NCBI GenBank assembly: GCA_938015435.1
Contig: CALLPN010000024.1
Location: forward strand, 1-64,000
Origin: an uncultured Saprospiraceae bacterium
Lineage (GTDB): Bacteria > Bacteroidota > Bacteroidia > Chitinophagales > Saprospiraceae
Length of the DNA stretch: 64,000 bases
Direction of reading: 5' to 3'
The position numbers and the translations under genes were made by a program. The stretch's first letter is position 1, and each line of letters starts with the position of its first letter. Below the pieces are notes generated by a model that worked only from the letters and a program-made list of their open reading frames with translations, did not search any database and was not told the origin of the DNA. Shown piece after piece: positions 19,601-28,400 of this stretch.

Positions 19601-21154
19601 CCTGGAGTAGGTTTGATTTCTCCACCACCACATCATGATATATATAGTATTGAAGATCTTGCTCAATTGATATTTGATCTCAAAAATGCAAATCGAAAAG
19701 CACGTATAAGTGTCAAGTTGGTATCTAAGATGGGAGTTGGAGTAATTGCTTCTGGAGTAGCCAAAGCGCACGCAGATCATATCTTGATAAGTGGTGCGGA
19801 TGGAGGTACAGGAGCTTCGCCACTCAGTTCGATTAGGCATGCAGGATTGCCATGGGAATTGGGATTGTCAGAGACACATCAAACGCTAGTAAAAAATAAA
19901 CTAAGGGACAGAGTAGTAATACAAGCAGACGGTCAGATGCGTACGGGTAGAGATATTGCGATAGCTACTATGCTCGGTGCCGAAGAGTGGGGAGTAGCTA
20001 CCGCAGCTCTTGTCGTTGAAGGTTGTATACTAATGAGGAAATGCCATCTTAATACATGTCCAGTTGGGATTGCAACTCAGGATACTGAGCTTAGAAAGAA
20101 GTTTAATGGCAAAGTAGAGCACCTTGTTAATTATTTCCACTTCTTGGCAAACCATTTGAGAGAAATAATGGCTGCGGTCGGAGTAAAAACAGTGAACGAA
20201 TTAGTAGGTAGAAGTGATCTACTCGAAATAGCACATACGGATAATCACTGGAAGAGGAAGCACCTAAATCTTGCCTCTTTATTGTATCAGTTCGATGCAG
20301 GAGAAGATCAAACATTGTATGCTAGTCAAGCACAAGATCATGAATTGGAAACAGTACTAGATCGACAACTCATCGAACAAACGAAAGAAGCAAGATCAAG
20401 TAATAGTCAGGTAAGCAAAGTATTTGAAATAGAAAGTACAGACAGAGCAGTAGGTGCAATGCTGTCCAATGAAATTGCCAAAGTTTATGGTTCTACTGGG
20501 ATGAAAGGAGGAAGTCTTAATTTGTTATTTAGAGGAAGTGCAGGACAAAGTTTTGGAGCATTTGCTGCTCATGGTTTGAGCTTAGTGTTGGAGGGTGAGG
20601 CAAATGATTATTTTGCAAAAGGCCTTAGCGGTGCCGAGATCACTTTAGTGCCAGATAGAGAAAGCAAATTTGTGTCCAATGAAAATATTATCGTCGGAAA
20701 TGTAAGTCTCTATGGTGCAACCTCTGGAGAAGTATATATCAATGGAATGGCAGGAGATAGGTTTGGTGTCAGAAATAGTGGCGCTCATGCAGTAGTAGAA
20801 GGAATAGGGCATAATGGTTGTGAATATATGACAGGCGGAAGTGTAGTAATCTTAGGCTCAATAGGAAAAAATTTTGCGGCAGGTATGAGCGGTGGTTTTG
20901 CTTATATATATTCTCAACAAAGCGATATTTCTCAGAATATTAACGAGGAGATGGTTTTTATTGAATCTATAACAATAAGTGATGAAATATTTTTGAAAGA
21001 AAAAATCAATAAATATTTGAAACAAACCAAGAGCCTAATTGCTTCGGATATATTAGAAGATTGGGAGGTTAGTAAATTTAAGTTCATTAAGATTTTTCCA
21101 AAGGAATTGAAAGCAATCCTACAATTGGAAGGTAAAGAAAAGGACCTTGTTTAA
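16643..21154 (+). CDS. gltB: glutamate synthase large (alpha) subunit
   Basis: A 1503-residue protein, normal for GOGAT large subunits. It transfers the glutamine amide to 2-oxoglutarate, giving two glutamates. The amidotransferase domain begins at Cys25 (DSCGVG), the catalytic residue exposed after removal of a short propeptide. The central and FMN-binding domains occupy the middle; KPGEGGQLPGHKV and the SGADGGTGASPLSS motif near residues 960-1060 are typical. Cysteines 1128, 1134 and 1139 (CHLNTCPVG) have the 6/5 spacing of the 3Fe-4S site. The C-terminal gxGxG beta-helix domain follows. It is the first of a gltB-gltD pair. Confidence 0.97.
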   Translation: MVEPGDQSDQQRLGLYTPELEKDSCGVGLLCDLKAIPTRYIVDSALTVLENMEHRGAYGAEKNTGDGAGILIQLPHSFFIDRAVQCEVNMPNSDEYGVGMFFLPKDPVKKEFCKTIIKKYVHMYEMVTFMTRDVPVDNSMIGSMALEAEPDMEQWFVKCQDGHPSQNLEKQLFFLRSSILNDAYQQDTALIDDFYISSFSSKTIVYKGQLSAVQLRLYFLDLQDEKFTSAVAIVHSRFSTNTVPKWRLAQPFRCISHNGEINTIQGNINWWQAREQRLNISETFDYKLKNVLPICDPYTSDSGNFDNVAEFLLRGGRSLPHVLMMMIPEAWQNDDSLPAYKKSFYQYHDAIMEPWDGPASICFTDGVIVGAVLDRNGLRPSRYVVTEDDVIILGSEAGCLSIDPSKIILKSRLEPGRMLVVDLEEKRIISDNEVKSTICKRQPYQDWIDARTIDVNDLKLEVSLSTTEKIDNSVIRNQIAFGFSQEDEELILGSMALQGKEAIGSMGADIPLAILSTIAQHPSNYFKQQFAQVTNPPIDSLREKFYMSLKTFLGGTKKFVRVGENEAAVLRINSPILSTETFKKIEQIDLPDFSFARVSLLFKASEGIEAALNRVNNEVEMATYDSNIICLSDRGVDKEHLAIPTLLAIGCIHHFMISRGKRKTISLIVEGGDVIETHHFATLISYGADAIYPYMSYQSCCAIADRSDSMDESILINSYIKAAEKGLLKIMSKLGVSTINSYRGAQTFEALGVSQDVVNKCFKGTISRIGGIDFIGFQKELEAKHRLAFGDVNNSILPDLGLQQWKKKGEFHLFNPQSIHLLQHATKLNDITTYNMFAKEVDKVSRNASTLRSFLKIKKGSTPISLEEVEPVKNILKRFATGAMSFGSISHEAHSTLAIAMNRIGGKSNSGEGGEDEVRFDKLENGDSMMSAIKQVASGRFGVTINYLTNAIELQIKMAQGAKPGEGGQLPGHKVDKNIARVRNSTPGVGLISPPPHHDIYSIEDLAQLIFDLKNANRKARISVKLVSKMGVGVIASGVAKAHADHILISGADGGTGASPLSSIRHAGLPWELGLSETHQTLVKNKLRDRVVIQADGQMRTGRDIAIATMLGAEEWGVATAALVVEGCILMRKCHLNTCPVGIATQDTELRKKFNGKVEHLVNYFHFLANHLREIMAAVGVKTVNELVGRSDLLEIAHTDNHWKRKHLNLASLLYQFDAGEDQTLYASQAQDHELETVLDRQLIEQTKEARSSNSQVSKVFEIESTDRAVGAMLSNEIAKVYGSTGMKGGSLNLLFRGSAGQSFGAFAAHGLSLVLEGEANDYFAKGLSGAEITLVPDRESKFVSNENIIVGNVSLYGATSGEVYINGMAGDRFGVRNSGAHAVVEGIGHNGCEYMTGGSVVILGSIGKNFAAGMSGGFAYIYSQQSDISQNINEEMVFIESITISDEIFLKEKINKYLKQTKSLIASDILEDWEVSKFKFIKIFPKELKAILQLEGKEKDLV

Positions 21155-21197
21155 TTTAATACTGCATTTTTAATTTACTTTAATACATAGTTTAGTT

Positions 21198-22655
21198 ATG
21201 ACAAATAAAAATGGATTTAGAGAATTCGATAGAGAACTTCCAACTAAAGAGGATGCTAACATTCGAGTGGATCATTGGAAAGAATTTTACGAGGAGAATA
21301 ATTCTCAACTTGTAGATAAGCAGTCTGCAAGATGTATGGATTGCGGTGTTCCATTTTGTCATAGTGGATGTCCATTAGGTAATTTGATTCCAGATTTTAA
21401 TCGTGCAGTACAAATTGGAGAATGGAAGTCAGCATTTGATATTTTATCTTCGACTAATAATTTTCCGGAATTCACAGGCAGGATCTGCCCTGCACCTTGC
21501 GAAGCATCATGTGTTTTAAATATTAATAGTGATCCAGTAACGATCGAGTATATTGAAAAATCTATAATAGAGAAAGCGTATAAAGAAGGTTGGGTTGTAC
21601 CTAATAAGGACATTAAACGAAATGGAATCAAAGTTGCAGTCGTAGGGTCTGGTCCTGCAGGAATGGCAGCCGCAGATCAGCTAAATAATCTAGGTTACGA
21701 GATTGATCTTTACGAACGAAATGATAAGATAGGTGGACTACTTAGATATGGAATACCAGATTTTAAATTAGAGAAATCAGTAATAGATAGACGGGTAGAA
21801 GTAATGGGGTCATCAGGAGTAAATATGTTGACTTCAATGAATGTTGGCTACGATATTCTCGGTAGTGAAATGTTAGATAAGTATGATGCTTTAGTTCTTT
21901 CTGGAGGTGCTACAGTCGCTCGAGATCTTCCGATTAGAGGAAGGCAGCTCAAAGGAGTACACTATGCGATGGATTACTTAGAGGAGAACAATAGACTGGT
22001 CTCAGGTGAAGTGATAAGTCAAGATCGGATAGTTGAGGTTACAGGTAAAAATGTATTAGTCATTGGAGGAGGAGATACTGGTGCTGACTGCGTAGGAACC
22101 TCGAATAGACTCAAGGCGAAATCTGTAACCCAAATAGAATTACTAGCTAAGCCTCCAGCGAACAGAGACGAAGATGATCTTTGGCCTAATTGGCCAATGG
22201 TTATACGTACAAGCTCTTCGCATGAAGAAGGTTGTGATCGTCAATGGGCGATTTTGACCAAGAGATTTGTCTCAGAAGATGGAGTAAACTTGTCTGGGAT
22301 AGAATTGGTAGATGTAGAATGGAAGCCAGGAGAAGATGGGAAAAATACAATGGTAGAAGTCTCTGGATCTAAGAGAGTCATCCCATGCGATGTTGCATTT
22401 TTGGCTATAGGTTTTTTGCACACTCAAAAAGAAGGCTTGGTAGAACAACTAGGCGTAAAACTAGATAAAAGAGGCAACGTGAAAGCACAAAATTACAAAA
22501 CATCAGTACCTAATATATATGCCGCTGGTGATATGCGTAGAGGACAGTCTTTAGTGGTCTGGGCGATAGCCGAGGGTAGGAATGCAGCAGAATCATTGCA
22601 TAATGATTTTAATGAAGTCGGGTATCTTCAAAAGACATCAGTCTTGACGGTCTAG
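21198..22655 (+). CDS. gltD: glutamate synthase small (beta) subunit
   Basis: A 485-residue FAD and NAD(P)H-dependent subunit that feeds electrons to GltB. Two low-potential 4Fe-4S cysteine groups are visible: C46, C49, C54, C58 and C97, C101, C105. The FAD Rossmann motif VVGSGPAG lies near residue 148, and the NAD(P) motif VIGGGDTGADC near 291-301. IYAAGDMRRGQSLVVWAI near the C-terminus is the conserved flavoprotein end. The start is 43 bases after gltB, so the two are co-transcribed. Confidence 0.97.
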   Translation: MTNKNGFREFDRELPTKEDANIRVDHWKEFYEENNSQLVDKQSARCMDCGVPFCHSGCPLGNLIPDFNRAVQIGEWKSAFDILSSTNNFPEFTGRICPAPCEASCVLNINSDPVTIEYIEKSIIEKAYKEGWVVPNKDIKRNGIKVAVVGSGPAGMAAADQLNNLGYEIDLYERNDKIGGLLRYGIPDFKLEKSVIDRRVEVMGSSGVNMLTSMNVGYDILGSEMLDKYDALVLSGGATVARDLPIRGRQLKGVHYAMDYLEENNRLVSGEVISQDRIVEVTGKNVLVIGGGDTGADCVGTSNRLKAKSVTQIELLAKPPANRDEDDLWPNWPMVIRTSSSHEEGCDRQWAILTKRFVSEDGVNLSGIELVDVEWKPGEDGKNTMVEVSGSKRVIPCDVAFLAIGFLHTQKEGLVEQLGVKLDKRGNVKAQNYKTSVPNIYAAGDMRRGQSLVVWAIAEGRNAAESLHNDFNEVGYLQKTSVLTV

Positions 22656-23077
22656 AAGTAGCTTAGGTGTCTTGTACTTGATGACTTAATCGTTGAATAT
22701 CGATGGATATACATAATTGAGACTCCGTACACTTTATCAGAAGCTTACAATAACGTTTAGGTAGTACGTAAATATTAGACAAAAATTTTAAATTAGAGAT
22801 GGAGGTTGAATATTAAAATATATGGTTTACAACATCATTTGTTCGAAAAAAACAGATTGTCGTTTCTCAAATTTTTGCTGCGTAATCCGCTACTGGTTGC
22901 GAAAAACTGAATTCATAATCCGACGTTGTGCGTTTGATGCGCTATCCGCTTTTGTTTCATAGTGATTCTTTTCTTATTTGCACTAATATTATTATGAGTT
23001 TCTTCTAGATTTGATGCAATATTGGAAAATAACTATGAGAACTAAAAATGAGTAGGTAATGGACTTGTTTTTAATTT
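22656..23077. other. intergenic region with no recognised feature
   Basis: This lies between the convergent gltD and AraC-type genes. I see no strong hairpin with a T run, no tRNA and no convincing open frame. The 22860-22970 part is less AT-rich than its surroundings but shows no recognisable product. Confidence 0.4.
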
Positions 23078-23974
23078 TTACGCCCCATGTTCCTTCGGTG
23101 TTTCACCATACTTGATCTTAAATGCCTGTGTGAAATTAGATAACGAAGTGTATCCAATTTCTTCATAGATGTCAGAGGGACGCCTTCTTTTTTGTTTCAA
23201 TAAGTACGCAGCATTTTCGAGTCTCCGATCAGTAAACCATTTGATAGGTGATTCATTATAATGAACTTTGAAGGTTCGCTTAAAAGTAGAAGTACTCATA
23301 TTAGACAAGAATGCTAATTCGCTAATGGTGAGCTTGTTGAGTTTGTTTTGGTTCACAACTTCCAAAAAATGGCTTTGCTCATCCGCAGATTCACTAGCAA
23401 ATGTCTGTAGAAAATTATTTCCATGTGTCGATACTAAAAACAGCATCAATTCTTCAAATTTAATTTTCAATATTTTGTTTCGGACATCCATTTTTAGGTC
23501 TCGTAATTGTAGAAGACTATTGACGATATTACTAATGTAACTATCTGATGGGAATACATTTAATGAGGCAGCAGTATCTTGGTGGTCAATAGTAATTTTG
23601 TATTTATCAATGAAGTTTTGAATCATGTCGTTTGAAAATAAAAACAAAAGACTTCTAAATTTTCGACTACTGGAATTACAAGTTTCTGTCATGATACAAT
23701 TTCCTTCCTTTATCATTACGAAGCTTCCGGCATTCACTTCTTTAAGCCCGCATTCAGCGATGATCTTCTTGTTTCCTTCAAGTATGAAACTGAGGACATT
23801 TTGGCTAAGGTCTACTTTTTGATTGGAGTTATCATTTTCTACTATATATTCAGAGAGTTGTGGGTCTCCAATGGCTCTAAGGTTGGGGTTGGTAGGAAAA
23901 GAAATGATATCCATATCGCTGAGTTTTTTCAATATTCTGAAGTTATGAAAATTAGACCAAGTTAATAGAATCAA
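23078..23974 (-). CDS. AraC family transcriptional regulator
   Basis: A 298-residue regulator. The last 100 residues hold the two helix-turn-helix motifs of the AraC/XylS family: LTISELAFLSNMSTSTFKRTF followed by PIKWFTDRRLENAAYLL, and PSDIYEEIGYTSLSNFTQAFK with KYGETPKEH. The N-terminal part (about 20-180) is a ligand or effector domain with cupin-like strands. An alternative start at Met21 (23914) would give a shorter protein. The PEBP-like gene is next upstream on the same strand and could be a target, though nothing in the sequence proves it. Confidence 0.88.
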   Translation of the reverse strand: MILLTWSNFHNFRILKKLSDMDIISFPTNPNLRAIGDPQLSEYIVENDNSNQKVDLSQNVLSFILEGNKKIIAECGLKEVNAGSFVMIKEGNCIMTETCNSSSRKFRSLLFLFSNDMIQNFIDKYKITIDHQDTAASLNVFPSDSYISNIVNSLLQLRDLKMDVRNKILKIKFEELMLFLVSTHGNNFLQTFASESADEQSHFLEVVNQNKLNKLTISELAFLSNMSTSTFKRTFKVHYNESPIKWFTDRRLENAAYLLKQKRRRPSDIYEEIGYTSLSNFTQAFKIKYGETPKEHGA

Positions 23975-24031
23975 TATTCATTTCACTTGGCCTAAAATTT
24001 ATAGTAATTAAACGTAATTGGTATCTAAAAG

Positions 24032-24592
24032 TTACTCTGCTTTTTCCCTTTTATAGTAAGAGACTATACTCGCTTTGGCAATCGTATTATTCCAAAGATA
24101 ATATCCCACTATAGCAGGATTAGTATCAGCGGTAAGGCCTAATGATTCAGAACTGAGTGCATATACCGTGATGATGTATTGGTGCAGCCCATGACCTTCT
24201 GGAGGGCAAGGTCCACCATATCCACTTACACCATAGTTGGTTAGACTTTGTATGGCAGACTTAGGTAAAAGGTTTAGGGTAATATTACCAGCATCAGCGA
24301 CTATACTACCAGTAGTGCTAGGAAGATCAAATACAACCCAGTGCCACCATCCACTCCCTGTAGGCGCGTCAGGATCGTACATAGTAATAGCAAAACTTTT
24401 AGTGTCAGCAGGAGCGTTCTCCCATGATAACTGTGGAGACTGATTTTTACCGGTACAACCAAAGCCATTAAACTCTTGCTGCGAAGTCGCTTCTCCACCT
24501 AGATCAATACTAGATAGTGTAAATATACCTTGACCAAATGATAGGGTAGTCAGCCCAATTAAGATTAATAATAGTAGATTGAATTTTAACAT
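24032..24592 (-). CDS. secreted YbhB/YbcL-type phosphatidylethanolamine-binding-like protein
   Basis: With the start at 24592 the product is 186 residues and begins with a clean signal peptide (hydrophobic 4-14, cleavage after SFGQ). The mature part matches the PEBP/RKIP-like YbhB family: SPQLSWENAPADTKSFAITMYDPDAP in outline, then GWWHWVVFDLPSTTGSI, GVSGYGGPCPPEGHGLHQYIITVYAL and the helical end. These proteins bind anionic or phosphate ligands; their biological role in bacteria is mostly unclear. It precedes the AraC regulator on the same strand by about 57 bases. Confidence 0.9.
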   Translation of the reverse strand: MLKFNLLLLILIGLTTLSFGQGIFTLSSIDLGGEATSQQEFNGFGCTGKNQSPQLSWENAPADTKSFAITMYDPDAPTGSGWWHWVVFDLPSTTGSIVADAGNITLNLLPKSAIQSLTNYGVSGYGGPCPPEGHGLHQYIITVYALSSESLGLTADTNPAIVGYYLWNNTIAKASIVSYYKREKAE

Positions 24593-24817
24593 TTGTGATT
24601 TTTTTATTTGACCCAAAGGTACTTACAGACTCTATTCTCATCCAAAATCTAAAGGTCCAAAAAGTATTGGTAAAAGTCCAATTGTTGATTTGTTTACTTA
24701 TTTTATTAATATGTAACGTTATATGACCTTCTGCAATCTTATTGTCTTTTATACAATCATTCTCATATCTTTATCCTGTCCATCCCTGAAATAGGTTTAG
24801 TTGCAAATGACTAAAAG

Positions 24818-25198
24818 ATGAAAGAATATTCAAAACATTCAAGTCGAAGAAGGTTTTCAGAAGAGTTTAAGAAAAGAAGAGTTACGGAGTATGAGAAAGG
24901 AGAAGTTACGGTAACAGAGCTTAGTAGATTGTACAATGTAAGCCGAAGCGGAGTATATAAGTGGCTTAAGAAATATTCGTATTTTGAATCACAAAGTATA
25001 TTAATTGTGGAGGAAAAAGAAAGTAATAGCAGTAAACTTAAAGAAGCTCAATCTCGGATAATAGCATTAGAAAGAGCCTTAGGTAAGAAACAAATTAAGG
25101 TAGATTATTTGGAAGAGCTAATTAAGGTAGCTGGAGAGCGGTATGATTCGGATCTAAAAAAAACTTTAAGTACGAAACACTCGAAAGATTTAGATTGA
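24818..25198 (+). CDS. IS3-family transposase OrfA
   Basis: A 126-residue protein with an N-terminal helix-turn-helix (VTELSRLYNVSRSGVYKWLKK near 31-51) that binds the element ends, then a leucine-zipper-like coiled coil (about 65-105) used for multimerisation. Its stop overlaps the TTG start of orfB. An eight-A run at 25156-25163 near the end offers a -1 slippage site: the orfB frame is open from there, so an OrfAB fusion transposase can be made, as is known for IS3 elements. Confidence 0.92.
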   Translation: MKEYSKHSSRRRFSEEFKKRRVTEYEKGEVTVTELSRLYNVSRSGVYKWLKKYSYFESQSILIVEEKESNSSKLKEAQSRIIALERALGKKQIKVDYLEELIKVAGERYDSDLKKTLSTKHSKDLD

Positions 25199-26145
25199 AA
25201 AGACATTTCTTATCATACGCTTTGCGTGATTTGTATAAAGTTGTTGGAATAAGCGAACAGGCAGTTTCACAATATAGAAAAAGGAGCAAATGCACTGGAA
25301 TAGAAGTGGTTACATTGTTAAAAGAAATTGATTGCTACAGACGAAGGCACCCAGGCTGTGGATTGAAAAAGATGTATTACCAAATAAAGGTAACACAGAT
25401 GGGTAGAGATAAATTTATAGCCTTCGCAAAAGAGCTTGGGTATCAGCTGAAAGCTGTAAGATCGAGTACAAAGACCACGTATTCAGGTCATTACGTTTGG
25501 CCGAATATAATCGAAGGAATGTTAGTTGCCGATGTAAATAAAGTGTGGCAAAGTGATATTACATACTTTAGAGTGAAAGAAAAGTTTTTCTATATCACCT
25601 TTATCCTTGATATCTATAGCAGAAAGATTGTAGGTTATGCGGTTTCGCAAACGTTAGAATCTAAAGCTAATATAGAAGCTTTAAAACGAGCTTTTGACAC
25701 CAGAAGCGATGAAGATTTAAGTCAATTGATACATCATTCGGATCGAGGGTCACAATATACGTCCAAAGGGTATCTAGCCTTATTACATAAATATGGCTGC
25801 TTACCTAGTATGGGCAATAAAGGACAAGACAATGCTTATGCAGAGAGGATCAATGGAATTATAAAAAACGAATATTTGATTTATAGAACAATTGTAAATA
25901 TTGTTGAATTAAAGAGGTGGGTAAGGCAAGCGGTAATCCAATATAATGACGAAAGAATTCACAATAGTTTACCAAATAGATATAGTCCAAATGAATTTGA
26001 ACAAGAAGTGTTAACTTTAAACTATCAGAAAAGGCCAAAGATGGTTATTCATGCCGATGGTAAATGTTCTACACAGCATACAAATAGCATGGTGTGTAGT
26101 TTACCTGAAAAAGCACTGCAGGCTCATATTTGTCCGATATATTAA
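25195..26145 (+). CDS. IS3-family transposase OrfB (DDE integrase domain)
   Basis: A 316-residue catalytic part of the transposase, in the -1 frame relative to orfA. The annotated start is TTG overlapping the orfA stop; in IS3 elements the protein is mostly made as an OrfAB fusion through ribosomal slippage. The DDE triad is visible: Asp in VWQSDITYF, Asp in IHHSDRGSQYTS, and Glu in AYAERINGIIKNEYL. An N-terminal HTH_21-like segment (RRRHPGCGLKKMYYQI) precedes it. No internal stop is present. Confidence 0.93.
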   Translation: MKRHFLSYALRDLYKVVGISEQAVSQYRKRSKCTGIEVVTLLKEIDCYRRRHPGCGLKKMYYQIKVTQMGRDKFIAFAKELGYQLKAVRSSTKTTYSGHYVWPNIIEGMLVADVNKVWQSDITYFRVKEKFFYITFILDIYSRKIVGYAVSQTLESKANIEALKRAFDTRSDEDLSQLIHHSDRGSQYTSKGYLALLHKYGCLPSMGNKGQDNAYAERINGIIKNEYLIYRTIVNIVELKRWVRQAVIQYNDERIHNSLPNRYSPNEFEQEVLTLNYQKRPKMVIHADGKCSTQHTNSMVCSLPEKALQAHICPIY

Positions 26146-26194
26146 AAAGTATTAACTAAATAGACTAAACCTTATTTAGGGATTCACATCCAAT

Positions 26195-26250
26195 CAACCG
26201 CCAACTGCCAACTGAAAACTGCCAATTGCGAACTGAACACTGAACACCAT
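26195..26250. repeat. degenerate tandem AACTG-type intergenic repeat
   Basis: About six loosely repeated units of the form GCCAACT or GAACACT with seven- to nine-base spacing lie just outside the right IS end. A similar degraded stretch is found at 26700-26731, after the next gene. They look like low-complexity intergenic repeats and do not encode protein. Confidence 0.4.
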
Positions 26251-26261
26251 CAACTAATCTC

Positions 26262-26660
26262 ATGTGGATCTGCCCAACTTGCGAAAGAAACTTTAAGCAC
26301 AACAACCAATCCCATATGTGCTCGACGAAGAGTATCGACGATATCTTTGAAGGTAAGTCAGAGAATCTCATCCTAGCCTTCGATCAGGTACTTATAGGAG
26401 TTATTGACTGGGAACCTTGTACGGTTGGCGCGAGTACCAATACTGTCATATTTACCAAGGAGAAAGCATGGCTCATCATCAGGCCTATGAGTAAGCAGAT
26501 AGATATCAAGTTTTATCATCCTACTAAGATCGATCATAGATTAGTGAAAAAGACCGCACATTATGGTAATAAGTTTGCACATCATATCCGTATATCTGAT
26601 GAGAGTGAAGTGACTACCGAATTGTTGAACTTGTTGAGAATAGGATATGACGCCTATTGA
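26262..26660 (+). CDS. DUF5655 domain protein
   Basis: A 132-residue soluble protein. It starts with a small CPTC...H...C zinc-finger-like segment (residues 4-20, MWICPTCERNFKHNNQSHMC in outline). The remainder matches the DUF5655 family, with features such as PCTVGASTNTVIFTKEKAWLI, IKFYHP and KFAHHIRI. DUF5655 domains have no assigned biochemical role and often accompany nuclease-like or restriction-like domains; here the domain is alone. It stands downstream of the IS element but is intact. Confidence 0.7.
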   Translation: MWICPTCERNFKHNNQSHMCSTKSIDDIFEGKSENLILAFDQVLIGVIDWEPCTVGASTNTVIFTKEKAWLIIRPMSKQIDIKFYHPTKIDHRLVKKTAHYGNKFAHHIRISDESEVTTELLNLLRIGYDAY

Positions 26661-26732
26661 TGTATAAACCAAAGTAATAAATGAACCGCTAAACCGTTCT
26701 ACTACCAACGCCCACTGCTAACTGTTCACTCC

Positions 26733-27086
26733 ATGAAAAAACTAAAAGAAGCTATTCTAAAATTTCCAGAATTTCTCTTAATTCTTGCAGTCCTATTTTA
26801 TTGGATGTCCTCTGCGGTGATAGCTAATCCTATTGCCATAGGATTATTGGTTTTATTAATTACGCAGCTTGTATTCCAAAATAAGATTATTGGTATCATT
26901 ATTCCAGGGATACTTATATTAGGCTGCCTATTTATGCTCCTGGCTTTGATGTCTGAGTTTTCAGAATTCCTAACGTTTGATAAGGCAGCACAAAAACTTC
27001 TATTTGTTGGATTGTCATTTTTCTTATCTACAATATTGATATCTGGAATCATGATTTATAAATATGCGATAGTAAGTGACTTATGA
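26733..27086 (+). CDS. small membrane protein of unknown function
   Basis: A 117-residue protein with four predicted transmembrane helices (about 12-30, 31-48, 50-72, 85-108) separated by short charged loops. No family is recognised. It follows the DUF5655 gene by 72 bases, but the space holds an AACTG-like repeat, so co-transcription is uncertain. Confidence 0.55.
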   Translation: MKKLKEAILKFPEFLLILAVLFYWMSSAVIANPIAIGLLVLLITQLVFQNKIIGIIIPGILILGCLFMLLALMSEFSEFLTFDKAAQKLLFVGLSFFLSTILISGIMIYKYAIVSDL

Positions 27087-27355
27087 AAAATGAGGTATTA
27101 ATGCTGCTCCAATTACTTCTATTACTTCTTTGGCTATTCTAGAACTATATTTAAAGTCCAAAATCATATGATTTGCTATACAATTCCAATGCTTGACAAT
27201 ACTTTTTCTAATTCAAATCTAGAGCGGAGTAGGGTTGTCTTGTTGCCGAAAATTAGTCTATATTACTTTAAGTCATTTGTTAATTATCTACCAATACAAC
27301 CAACCGATTCAATTTTTAATTGGTCTATAAGTGTATACTACTAAAATGTAAAAGG

Positions 27356-28123
27356 ATGGATATTAGAATTAAGTACATGGGGATGCTAATGATCATGATG
27401 GGTTTCTTTGCGTCATGTGGTGAGGATGAAGTGCAAAGTGATTTAGATTGGGAATGCCGAAATAACAACCTAGAAACTATAGATGATAATGAAGATTGTG
27501 GGGATGTAGAATTTTTCTTGGTCTGCGAATCTGTAATAGTAGAAGAAATTAATTATCTAACAGCAGAAGATTTTGCTTGGATACCATCGCTGTGCAAAGA
27601 CAAAGGAGAGTCGATTGAATTTAGAAATAGCTTAAATGAATCTTTCAGTATCACCATTGTTGATAAAGGTAACTATATAAATAAAAGGAGAGTTAATACT
27701 TTTTGTAACTTGAGTATGGAACATGGTTCGTATATCTGTCAAAGTAATGAATCCGCATTCATAGAATTTTCATCTTCTATTTTTGGAAATAATATTACAA
27801 GGTTTGAATTGTATAACGTAATGAGCGAAGTACAAGACGGTGTAGTGAGTGACCCACAATTACATTTCACCTTAGAGCAGCCAAGATTCAATACATTAGT
27901 TCATAATTTTTATTACCCAGTACCAATAGGTAATGAATCCGAAACTAGATCTAAAACATTTCATGATGAACTGACTCTCAACGGATTCGAATTTGAGTCT
28001 GTATATGAAATGAAAATTAGAGAAACATTCTGGGCGGAACCGCACATGAGTGTGTTTATCAATCATGGAGATGGAATACTCGGATTTAAAAAAGACAATA
28101 AATTTTGGGTAAAGGGTGATTAA
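27356..28123 (+). CDS. lipoprotein of unknown function
   Basis: A 255-residue predicted lipoprotein, using the ATG at 27356 (an in-frame start at 27320 would add twelve polar residues ahead of the signal). The hydrophobic stretch MLMIMMGFF leads to the lipobox FASC. The mature protein is acidic, with Cys-rich early residues (NDNEDCGDVEFFLVCESV) and a beta-rich remainder. I recognise no family. Confidence 0.6.
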   Translation: MDIRIKYMGMLMIMMGFFASCGEDEVQSDLDWECRNNNLETIDDNEDCGDVEFFLVCESVIVEEINYLTAEDFAWIPSLCKDKGESIEFRNSLNESFSITIVDKGNYINKRRVNTFCNLSMEHGSYICQSNESAFIEFSSSIFGNNITRFELYNVMSEVQDGVVSDPQLHFTLEQPRFNTLVHNFYYPVPIGNESETRSKTFHDELTLNGFEFESVYEMKIRETFWAEPHMSVFINHGDGILGFKKDNKFWVKGD

Positions 28124-28298
28124 TCTTTCAAGTAATAAATGCTTGTTCAACTAACCGTTTTGCAAGTTTCAGTTATAGGGTTTGAATGCTATGCTTTTAG
28201 ATAAGAATATAATTTTGATATCTATGCGTCAGTGAGTATTTTGAAAAGGATACCTCGGAAGATATTGAAAGATTGAACTAGAAATAATAATACAATGC

Positions 28299-28340
28299 AA
28301 AAAAAAACAGAAAGCACTATAGATAATAAAGCTTCCTGTT
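28299..28340 (-). terminator. probable terminator of the TPR gene
   Basis: A 10-bp stem with one mismatch (arms 28306-28315 and 28331-28340, 15-base loop) is followed on the minus strand by nine T residues (A run 28299-28307). It lies about 60 bases past the stop of the minus-strand TPR gene. Confidence 0.55.
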
Positions 28341-28400
28341 ATTATAAATATTAGAATTGATAATATCGATTAAACGATAATAGGGACATTATTTTTTAAT

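Larger units (their letters stand above)
24777..26188 (+). mobile_element. complete IS3-family insertion sequence (1412 bp)
   Basis: It carries orfA and orfB of the IS3 type. Imperfect terminal inverted repeats of 25 bp are seen at 24777-24801 and 26164-26188; both begin with TGT when read inward and match at about 20 of 25 positions, including ATCCCT and GGTTTAGT. The flanks are TCC at 24774-24776 and TCC at 26189-26191, a 3-bp target duplication (a 4-bp ATCC reading is possible if the right end is one base shorter). Both ends and both genes are intact, so it may be active. Confidence 0.85.
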
